Origin: Chalara sp. BL73
Taxonomy: Eukaryota; Ascomycota; Leotiomycetes; Helotiales
Direction of reading: 5' to 3'
Assembly: GCA_918026815.1 (NCBI GenBank)
Contig: CAKJVC010000109.1
Span: 1 to 30,516 of the forward strand
DNA length: 30,516 bases
The notes under the pieces are model-generated. The model worked only from the letters and a program-made list of their open reading frames with translations, did no database searches and had not been told where the DNA came from. The position numbers were made by a program, and so were the translations under genes. Shown piece after piece: positions 22,783 through 30,516 of this stretch; position 1 is the first letter of the stretch; each line of letters opens with the position of its first letter.

Positions 22783-23320
22783 AGAATTGTCGTAGAGAGC
22801 TTGGCGTAGAAACATGATGGGGATGCTTCAATTTGGTATTTCCTACCCAGTCGCAATCGTGTACAAATACGGTAGAAGTCTAGCATGATCACTCGTCGAA
22901 AAAGGCTTTCAATATCATGTATCTCAGGTTGATCTAATAGGCGTCAGACATAACCATAGCTTCGCTTAGGTTGAGCCTACTAAGTCTTGAAACTTGCTCT
23001 AGTGTCTCGCTGATCTGAACTAATCCTTGTTTGAGGTGCGTGACACTGTCACCATTGACAGCTATTCGAATGGTCATTCCTTGACCATCCTCATCTTCCT
23101 CGATAGCAATTGCGACTACCGCTCTGGAATTCTTGCGGCGAGAGGCAAGGAATGCTAAATTGCTCACGATCTCTCCCTCTTGTTCAATAGTTATGCATGA
23201 TGCTCTCCAAGGTCGAGGGATTAATTCATGCTCCTTGGTGCCTTCCCGTACCCCACCTAGCATGGCAAGAAGCGTAATTTTCTGCAGCATATGTTCTCTG
23301 GTGACATTGCTTCCCCACAT
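22783..23320 (-). pseudogene. Unknown fungal gene truncated at the duplication boundary
   Basis: Minus-strand gene fragment. From an ATG at 23320 a frame runs to about 22950. A 44-nt intron (22949-22906, donor GTCTGA, acceptor AAAG) would join it to 22905-22783, which reads RRVIMLDFYRICTRLRLGRK and ends at KLSTTI, where SDR sequence begins. The N-terminal part contains RAVVAIAIEEDEDGQGMTIR, which looks like a folded domain. The layout faintly recalls the N-terminal region of fungal proteins with OTT_1508-like deaminase domains, but no catalytic motif is present, so the family is a guess. The C-terminus is lost at the breakpoint. No frameshift is needed in the part that remains. Confidence 0.5.
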
Positions 23321-24591
23321 TCTGCTTTGTGAGAAGGGTTTTTGCGAGGTGTATCTTCTTGTTGTGAGTCAACTAAAGTCATTAATGCCTACAGGTGATT
23401 TCTACATCGATACGTTGGTAGGATTCTCGACCAACCTACCCCGCCTTGTGTAACCTTGCTCTGCCCTGTGCACGAACCCGCTAGGCCTTATTTCTACCTC
23501 AGAGAAAAATGATGCAGGTCGAGACTATTTTGTCAGCTATTTTTGCGAAAATCCTTCGTACTCGGCATGCTTGCTTTGAATTATATGGTCAGAGCTGTAT
23601 CTGTAGGAAGTAGGGGTTTACGGATCCACATACGACCCGCCGGGTCACGTGGTCACAACCCCATTTTGTAGAATCTACCTAATACAACAACAATGATTAC
23701 CATATCCATCAAGAGCAAGAGCGTGGCCTACAAAGTAGAGCTGCGCCTTTTGCCCCGTGGAAGGTAAGACCTGTACCAACAGTATCCTTCCAGTAGGTCG
23801 CTCTGTGGGATCGTTGGAGAACTCTTCGGCAGATCCTAGCAAAACCGCCAACGAGCCCACATCTTCCGCTTCTCCTTCGGGAGAATGGCCAGCCTTTCGA
23901 TCTTCGACGTCTCCCTCAGCGACCTACACCAATTTATACTGGATAGGGATCGCTCCACTGCTCGGACACAATGACCAAAGTAGCCCAGGCCTGATACAGA
24001 AGGGTAGATGCAAATCTTATGGCTTGCACATGCCTCTCTCAACTTGAAGAAGTGGACTACAGTGTTCTGGCGGTAAAAGTGGCCAAGGGAAACTTATTTT
24101 CATCGAGCATCACTATAATCTCGATTCTTTAATCTTCCTCGCCATAGTCTCACGGTCCGCCTCCCACTCAACAACATGCCTTCGCCGCCGCGGCATCCTC
24201 CTCTAAGGCATCTAATTCTACAACGGCCAACTCCTCGATATCCCCATAACCTGAGACCTCCGCCACGGATTCAGCAGCGTGCCCTTTTCCCCACACATCT
24301 GGAACATCGGCTCATCCGTCTCGCAGTAATTAATACCCGAATCCCAGCCCGGAACTGGTACTGTCCTTTCGTAGGACCTCCATCGCCAGCTAGGCTCCGA
24401 CTACGAGAGCCAACATTATTGTTGTGATATGCAATACCTTTTAGTACCTTTTTTCTCTTCCCCTTTTGTGAACGGCGTCTCGGGGAGTTGTGGCGAAGAA
24501 TCGTGCTCTCTCGGGCCCGAAACGGCAGGAAGATAATCCTTTGTTTTAACCGGAGGGGAAATCGAGATCTAAGGGTGAGGTACACACTCCA
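23321..24591. other. Intergenic region, no gene recognised
   Basis: About 1.27 kb. The first few hundred bases should include the promoter of the minus-strand gene starting at 23320. Several open frames of 60-105 codons exist on both strands, but they overlap each other, have biased composition (proline/arginine-rich at 24176-24427) and show no domain. I see nothing else in it. Confidence 0.35.
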
Positions 24592-25081
24592 CTTGTAGCA
24601 ACGCCGCGTATTTGATACGTGGTTGCCGGTAAGTAGAATGTGGTAAAATTGTGTCTTGTTGTTGCTACTACTACAATGCGTTCTTTTATGCTACTGGTGG
24701 GTCATGTGGCTGAATCCCTATTCACTCCCCATTGACTCAGGACCTATAGAATCCCCTCCACATGACCTAACATACTAATACTTTGGTTACACATGCAAGA
24801 AACTCGCCAATCAAGCACACAGGGTGTTGGTATGTCAGGTCGCGTGAATGGGAATTTTGGGTCCTGAGTCAAGAGACGTCGGGTGGGGTGCAGGTCCAAC
24901 TGAGCTCAGTTGGGCCTCTACCTGACCTGCCGACCTCTGAATCAATGGGGGAATGAATGGTGGATTCGGTTATGTGGCCTACCTGTAGCATACAAAAGAA
25001 CGCATTGTAGTAGTAGACAACAAGACACAATTTTACCACATTCTACTTACCGGCAACCACGTATCAAATACGCGGCGTTGT
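24592..25081. mobile_element. Foldback/MITE-like element with long inverted repeats
   Basis: Long terminal inverted repeats: the left arm starts CAACGCCGCGTATTTGATAC at 24599 and the right arm is its reverse complement ending at 25080. They match for about 97 bp with two small indels, and weaker similarity continues inward for perhaps 70 bp. The interior holds further symmetry: an 18-bp palindrome (CCAACTGAGCTCAGTTGG, 24896-24913) and GACTCAGGACC with its inverse GGTCCTGAGTC. ACACTCCA occurs directly repeated at 24584-24591 and 25082-25089, a candidate 8-bp target-site duplication of hAT type. No transposase is encoded, so it would be non-autonomous. The exact ends are uncertain because the arms differ by a few bases at the tips. 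Confidence 0.7.
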
Positions 25082-25252
25082 ACACTCCAAACTTCTTCAT
25101 TGCCATAAACTTGGATCACGCACTCCCCGCTAGAAATAACCCACCACGTGAGTGGCCATACCCCGTAAGACCAGTTAGCCACCACCCTATTTTGCAATAG
25201 TGCCCTGGTATATTGTTTTTGTAAGGCTGTATTAACGTCCAGCCAGACCAAA

Positions 25253-26558
25253 ATGTCCCCAAGCGAAAAACTCCAAAAGTTCCTCCAAAAAACGGGTCGA
25301 CTAAGTACATCCGCCTTCAATGGATAGACTACTCTGGCATTCTGCGTGCCCGCTTCGTTCCTGTTGCTCGATGTCTGCAGATAGCTCAAGGAAATGAAGA
25401 CTACCTTATCCCGCAAGTAAGCATGATCACCCCAGTCTCAACGGCTCCGAAATGCTTTCCGACTGGCAATAATATCGAAATCTGGGTGCTGCGTCCTGAC
25501 TGGTCCTCTCTACGCCGCTGCGGATTCAGACCGAGTCATGCTTCTGTCATGTGTTTTTGGAACACAAAGATGCCGGTGAAGCGTATAACAAATGTCCACG
25601 TATGCTACTATCTCGTGCACTCGAGCTGCTTGAAAAAAGTGGGGCACGAAAGTACTGACCGGCTTCGAGATTGAATTCATGCTCCTGGATAAAAATGCTC
25701 AGCCGCTTGATCAAATAGATCGGTTAAACAGCTATCAAGCAACTGCTGGGCTTCGCGGCCAGATACTGGACATAGTTGAAGAGATTCTCGACTATCTTAA
25801 GGATTCATCTATTAACATTTATCACTTCCATACCAAAACCCACAATCAGATAAAGTTTGCACTTAGTCCTGAGCCGCTACTTAACGCTATCGACTCATTT
25901 ATCCTGGCGCAGGAAACAATCCGAACAGTCTTCATCAGACGCAATATCAAAGCAACTATGACTCCTAAGCCACTCATCGACGAGCCAACCAATGGTGTCC
26001 ACATGCATATGTCTGTTAGCAAGCTAGCGCCGCCACACACAGACAATTTCCTCGCAGGTATTCTGAGCCACATGAGATCTCTTTGTGCTTTTGGAATGGC
26101 GAACTTTGACGGGTATGTTCGGACCACTAAAGACGCAGCTGGTGCGTGGGTCGGATATGGCACCGGAAACCGCGAGCTTGCCAGTGCGCAAAAGATCAAG
26201 CCAACAGCACTGGGAATTCCGTATGATGGATAGCACTTCCAATCCGTACTTGTTTGCCGCGGCTGTTCTACTGGCCGGCTTGAGGCGGGCTTGAGGAGGA
26301 AGTGGACCTGGCTTGGGAAGATTGTCGCGTTTTCCCCATTCGCTAGACGAGAGGGAACGTGCCAAGTACCAACTGGACAAAAGAATGCCGGGTAGTTTGC
26401 GGGAAGCATTGGAATCGCTAAAGGCAGACGCAACCATGAAAACATGGATACCGGAAGACTTGCTGAATTCTTACATTCCCGTAAAAGAGAAAGAAATCGA
26501 AGTGTTTCAGGGAATGACAAACGTTCAGAGGTGTCGCCGGTTCTTAGAGTACTTTTGA
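25253..26558 (+). pseudogene. Glutamine synthetase type I-like pseudogene
   Basis: Remnant of a GS-I-like enzyme (the fungal FluG-C-terminus or gamma-glutamyl-amide synthetase type), which normally ligates an amine to glutamate using ATP. Recognisable pieces in order: MSPSEKLQKFLQK at 25253; YIRLQWIDYSGILRARF near 25310-25360; CFPTGNN and VLRPDWSSLRRCGF near 25430-25520; TGFEIEFMLLDKN near 25660; TNGVHMHMS near 25990 (the metal/glutamate-binding HxH element); HWEFRMMDSTSNPYLFAAA near 26210; and RERAKYQLDKRMPGSLREAL before TGA at 26558. These lie in different frames, requiring at least six shifts (about 25290, 25560, 25645, 26195, 26285, 26335). No introns explain them. Either a genuine pseudogene or a badly error-ridden stretch; its order and length (about 430 aa) are otherwise complete. 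It is not part of the duplication. Confidence 0.82.
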
Positions 26559-26626
26559 TGCTTGTATTTGCATGTTTTAGACTGGGTTAAGCTTAATAGC
26601 AAGATGGAACACTTATTTGAGCCATT

Positions 26627-27059
26627 TTAGTAGAAGAGCCATATATTGAATTTCGAGAAAAGCACCCCAAAATAATAGGGGACCGTGTTAAGTCGTCGCG
26701 AATAACATGTCATCAAGTCTGATGCAGCACGACCCCGAACTCTAAGGACGTGCCGGCCAAAGGGTGCACTATCTCTGGGGACCTCACATCCCCATTGCTT
26801 GAACGTAATTTGATGTGTGCCATAGCCAATCACTAGAATAGCGTCTCAGGGTCCTAATATACACGAAAAAATATGCCTTCTTCGACAGAGCTAAATCTTT
26901 AACTACGAAAAGCCACGAGCTTAATGGACCGGGCCTCCCAAGGAAGAAACTCAGTGTAATATTTGGCTCTTCAAATATCCATTGATAATAATATGCATTT
27001 ATTTGTTCCTCCTTTGTCATATTGCATAAACGCTCTAGAAGGTGCTCTACCCAATCCAT
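26627..27059 (-). pseudogene. Unknown small protein gene, frameshifted
   Basis: An ATG at 27059 opens MDWVEHLLERLCNMTKEEQI and continues through NITLSFFLGRPGPLSSWLF to about 26840. There the coding sense seems to move one frame, to VIGYGTHQITFKQWGCEVPR and VLRVRGRA, ending near 26690 or at the stop at 26627. The two halves read as one continuous, well-structured protein of roughly 120-140 aa, which is why I join them. I do not recognise the family, and no motif identifies a function. It lies 93 bp from the metallophosphoesterase gene on the same strand and ends shortly after the GS-like pseudogene on the other strand. Confidence 0.4.
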
Positions 27060-27153
27060 TCCTTACTGGACTTTAACAATCTTCTCCACTTGAAAGACTC
27101 GACCATTTTCTCCGGATACTATTCTCCACCTTTGGGTAACTGATTGCCGAAAG

Positions 27154-28027
27154 TTACCAAGCCGAAAACCCCTCTCTGAGGCTCTGTCGTATAATGTAAC
27201 CTCGCTGGTTGCGGACGAGCCTAACATTGCCTTTCAAAAATCCGAACAAAAAGTGTGTGCCCAAATACCCGTACTTGTACATCCGAAAATACTGCGTCAT
27301 CTGATTTAAGGATGTCAGTTCCAAAGGCCGAGCCCCATGGCTTTCCGAGATCGACGGGCCTGCTTGATTGCTCTATACATGGTGGGCAGTGGGAGGCAAC
27401 GATAATCCGGTGCCCTTAAGTGATTTTCTTGGATCGAACTTGTCTGATTTGCCTCTGTAGCCAATCTACATCTAAAGCATGCTCTGTGAGATGGTCGTCC
27501 ACGGTCCAATTCTCAATACGCTGGAAATCCTTTACTCTATCGTTCACAATTTTGCGGGCCTCTGGAAGGATACGGGAGTGAAGTGTGCAACCTAGAATAA
27601 TAATATCTGGGTAAGCTTTTAAGGCTACCCTTGTCTGATTTAGCACAGCTAGTATGTCAATTAAGCCCGGCTCTTCCTCGAGCAATTTTGAGTGCCAAAA
27701 GCCTTTTTAACGTAATAGGCTATAGAAATCGTGGTTTCCAAGAACCGGAAATACCTGAGTAAACTGTCGACACTGGACTTTAAGGAACTCGAGGCATTGT
27801 TCGTAGTCTGAGAGACGTCCAATATCGCCGGCAAGAATAAGATTGGGAGCGGTTTTAGGAATATGGAAAGACAGATATTGTTGATTGACCTCGAGATGTA
27901 AATCAGACATTATTTGGAAAGCCGCTTTGTAGCCCCGATTGTCGTGATCTTTCGGAGGATATCCTGGGAAAGTGGCATCATTTGAATGTATAATAAATGA
28001 AAGAATAACTGTCGGAATACCTACCAT
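27154..28027 (-). pseudogene. Calcineurin-like metallophosphoesterase pseudogene
   Basis: Relic of a fungal Ser/Thr-phosphatase-fold protein (Metallophos family). In order on the minus strand: FQIMSDLHLEV (DxH metal motif), LILAGDIGRLSDYE (GD motif), FPVLGNHDFYS (GNHD/E motif), IIILGCTLHSR, DDHLTEHALDVDWLQRQI, VASHCPP (the usual H-H/C segment), VRVFGHT (GHxH region, second His apparently lost through a shift) and VRNQRGYI before the stop at 27154. Lesions: in-frame TAA at 27707-27709, in-frame TAA near 27416-27418 and a frameshift near 27230. The start is uncertain; ATG 28027 lies in the open frame upstream, and an upstream exon is possible. The metal-binding order is intact apart from the end, so the ancestor was a real enzyme of about 280 aa. 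Its substrate cannot be told. Confidence 0.78.
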
Positions 28028-28698
28028 GTAGCAAAAGGCGTAGTAGCCGTAACTACGCTCTTGCTGGTGTGGTTCTGGTATTCGTTCTTGATTCAATCTA
28101 AGCTACGACCTATTGCCAGGTAGTTATATAGGTGATAGAAGACCCACAATTCCCGCGATCCGTTTGGATCGCGTGAGCTATGTACATGCATTCCAACACT
28201 TACAAAAGCATTATTAAATACAGCTTTTGAATTTTCAGAGCTGTAAATACTTTACACACACAAATACACATACAAATGATTGCTTTACAGGCGGCCTGTG
28301 GTTATGTTTACGGGCGATTTTACAGTGGTTGTGGTGGGGTACGTGTACTGGGACCCCTGACTCCGGGGTCAGCGTATTGGTACCCGCGGGAGTTGCGTGT
28401 CAGGGTGGACCCCAGAACAAGTTGAACACCATGATTATTGTCCACGATCAGAATCGCCTGATCTCGGCCGAGAATGTTGATGAGCCCATAATTGCGCCAT
28501 CGTCGACACTATCTCCTCTCCCAGCTCCACAGGATACACAATTAGATACACTTGGGAATCTCATCGAGGATGGTGATGATGCCGATGAATGGTTCCTAGT
28601 TGAATGGGCTGCTTCTCGATCTGTGATGGCAGATAATGACTCTCAAAGCGAGTGTGGTCAATGGTAAGCGGCAAACTACCGTTTCCCGATGGCAGTAA
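28028..28698. other. Intergenic region with strong hairpins
   Basis: No gene is established here. Two short perfect stem-loops stand out: CGCGATCC-GTTT-GGATCGCG at 28154-28173, and GACCCC-N7-GGGGTC at 28352-28370. A plus-strand frame to 28667 includes an acidic stretch (LGNLIEDGDDADEWFLVEWA, about 28550-28610) that could be an exon belonging to the zinc-finger-like gene downstream. I could not find a splice join that keeps frame, so I leave it unassigned. Confidence 0.35.
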
Positions 28699-29040
28699 AT
28701 GGTCCTCTTCGGCCTGCACCGCTTCAGTGACCTCGGACTCCATCTTCCATCTAGCGATTTGCAGTACACTCTATGTCCCTTATCTAGGCCACGCTTTCCT
28801 ACTTTGGAAGCTTGGAGGACTCATACCTTGTCCGTAGCACATGCACCAAAGATATTTCACTGCCCGATTGCCCTCCTACTGAAAGTCAAGTCGGGAATTG
28901 CACGAAAGGAGAAGTTTTTCTCTACACTAAGTGGATTATTGCACTATCTAGAGAGTGGGGCTTGCCATAGTAGAGAACTTTTAGGCTGGTATTCAAGTAT
29001 GTGGAGGAGCAGTTGAATTTTCTTAGACTGTGCAGGGTAA
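28699..29040 (+). pseudogene. C2H2-like zinc-finger protein fragment
   Basis: The frame contains LCPLSRPRFPTLEAWRTH, then HAPKIFHCPIALL and FSTLSGLLHYLESGAC. This matches a recurrent fungal protein with degenerate C2H2 fingers, where the first piece would normally read CPLC...F...L..H. The second cysteine of the first finger reads Ser here. Near 28977 the frame slips by one base: after GACHSRE the expected FRLVFKYVEEQLNFL continues in another frame to about 29025-29040. N-terminal fingers usual in the family are not visible upstream, so this is 5'-incomplete or has uncalled exons. ATG 28699 is simply the first in frame. Function unknown; probably a decayed copy. Confidence 0.5.
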
Positions 29041-30516
29041 ACTTGTTAAAATAATATGCTGCGGATATGTACTATATACTACTAGACATTCAGAGAAATT
29101 CTTCTGCCTAGGGCAAGGGGCTGATTTCTAAGCAGATGTTAGCCCCTCGAGTAATACATCCCGAGCCTCGTAGTCTAGTCCGGAACCCATCCTCCACATC
29201 GCCGAGATACCCAAAGTGCGGAGCTAATGTCTTAGGAGCACGATGAGATTTTCCCGACTTGTCTTGCAGGTCTCCATTACCATCTCGACAATAAAACAGT
29301 GGCCATCAGAAAGCTAGAAAATTATTAGAAACGTCATGAGGGCATTGCAAGAAATCCCCTCATGGATAGCTGCAACAGCAACCAATAAGAGATACCAGCT
29401 GGGTGGGAAATGCAGACGCGCGAACGGATGCTACAGATTGAGCGCCGGGTATAGAGTAAGATGAAGAATACAAAAAGGAAAATGGTAGTCGGTGAAAGAC
29501 TACCTAGACTGAGCACTCATGATCATGCCTCCAAATGAACAGAAATAGAATCGGCATGCCTCCTCTGGCCTTCCTTCATGTGATTTGCAGGCTAACTGAA
29601 GTAAAAATAGTATATTCCATGAAATGTCTCAGATCAAACTGTAACAGGGGGGCGCCTGGAGGGCAACAGGAGGAGTTACAGTATGGCGGGGTGAGCTGTA
29701 GGCGGTAGGTCAAATAGCGAGATAGGCAGATTTTACAGTGAAGTACAGGTAGCGCTTACTCTTAGTACTTAAGCTTGCCTTCTCAAGAGAGAAGCCTATT
29801 ACACAAACGGGCCGGTCAAGGGATTTAGGCCCCAATTTATGCAGGTCGCCTTCTCCTCTGCATTTACGCCGACACTTTTCACGGCTTTATTACAATTCGG
29901 GAAAGTTCATTTCCGCTTCTGGATGGAAATTAAGTCGTCTACACATCACAGAAAGCAAAATGAAGAAAGGGTTTTCAAAATTACTGTTATTAATCAAATA
30001 AATTGGTTCAGAAATGAACGCCGTAAAAGCTATCTGTGAAACAAGATTGACTCATCCTTAAGAGTTGCATTGCGACACCTACCCACTAACAAGACTACAA
30101 TTCCCTGCATCAAAGCTTACTAGCTTACTTCGTAAAACGGTTTGGCCCCAGAGCCCGGACTCAAGTTTATGTGCACTTGCCGACACTAGACTTACTTCAA
30201 CGCTGAAACCTATTTTGCTCTTGTCAGACTTCATCAGAGGCTGGATAGCAACAACCAAATCATGTCTATTGATCTATCGTTTGCATTTTATTGTCTTTCT
30301 TTAGACATAAGACAATTCTCAAGCGACAGCGCTTGTTCGTTATAGGGGCTAAGGGTTTTACTTCTGGTTCCATTCATTGGTCTTGCTAGTTTAAGGCTGA
30401 GTTAGCCGCGTCGGGAATGCCCAACGGACACTAACAAGAGGTGCATAGGCTAATAATGCTATTTCTGGCGAAAACGCTGCGCCACTCGGTTCTTTGATGG
30501 GGCTGATAGGCGACCC
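29041..30516. other. Right flank without a recognisable gene
   Basis: About 1.5 kb with no convincing coding sequence on either strand. ACTGTAAC at 29638-29645 and GTTACAGT at 29675-29682 form a perfect inverted repeat around a 29-nt spacer rich in G, possibly the edge of an old transposon. I see nothing else that I can support. Confidence 0.35.

Noticed and set aside
24176..24427. Proline/arginine-rich open frame
   Set aside because: Low-complexity composition, overlapped by an equally open antisense frame, no domain or neighbour context.
1..30516. PKS, NRPS or terpene synthase core of a secondary-metabolite cluster
   Set aside because: No such domain is visible in any frame; the genes fit a small catabolic or tailoring set instead.
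1..30516. CRISPR arrays, tRNA or rRNA genes
   Set aside because: No regularly spaced short repeats, no cloverleaf-like sequence with the usual A/B boxes and no rRNA-like stretch were noticed by eye.

Overview
The window looks like nuclear DNA of a filamentous ascomycete (Pezizomycotina). Genes are split by introns of about 43-100 nt with GT..AG ends and CTRAY-like branch sites. The gene set (two Zn2Cys6 regulators, an F-box/ankyrin protein, a phenol-hydroxylase-type FAD monooxygenase, a membrane SDR, a GS-I-like protein) is typical of that group. No bacterial operon, rRNA, tRNA or CRISPR was found. All gene models were built by eye by joining exons at splice sites, so start codons and some splice sites are provisional.

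Layout. 1-1139: gene-poor, with a possible decayed Ty1/copia RNase H tail at the very start (minus strand). 1140-3199: Zn2Cys6 regulator (+), six exons, one apparent frameshift. 3200-4161: no gene seen. 4162-6418: F-box/ankyrin gene (+). 6644-8623: FAD aromatic monooxygenase (-), intact. 9223-12147: second Zn2Cys6 regulator (-). 12698-14043: membrane short-chain dehydrogenase (+), divergent from the regulator. Then a second copy of 5175-13855 begins at 14105 and runs to 22782: ankyrin fragment, monooxygenase, regulator and 3'-truncated SDR. 22783-23320: a gene of uncertain identity (-), cut by the duplication boundary. 24592-25081: foldback element with long inverted repeats. 25253-26558: glutamine-synthetase-like pseudogene (+). 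26627-27059: frameshifted unknown gene (-). 27154-28027: metallophosphoesterase pseudogene (-). 28699-29040: zinc-finger-like pseudogene (+). The rest has no convincing gene.

How the genes may work together. The monooxygenase (hydroxylation of an aromatic or phenolic substrate), the SDR (alcohol/ketone oxidoreduction at a membrane) and the Zn2Cys6 regulator between them look like a small catabolic or tailoring cluster with its own regulator. The monooxygenase promoter and the regulator/SDR intergenic region share CGGAA...TTCCG inverted repeats, the kind of site such regulators bind. This is inference; the substrate is unknown.

The main observation is the 8.68-kb near-identical tandem repeat. 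By eye the copies differ almost only by 1-2 nt indels, many in short homopolymers. At several sites one copy keeps a reading frame that the other breaks. Either the repeat is very young and decaying by indels, or the indels (perhaps also the duplication) are sequencing/assembly artefacts. Genes outside the repeat also carry frameshifts, which fits a low-polish assembly, although the in-frame stops in the phosphoesterase suggest some real decay.
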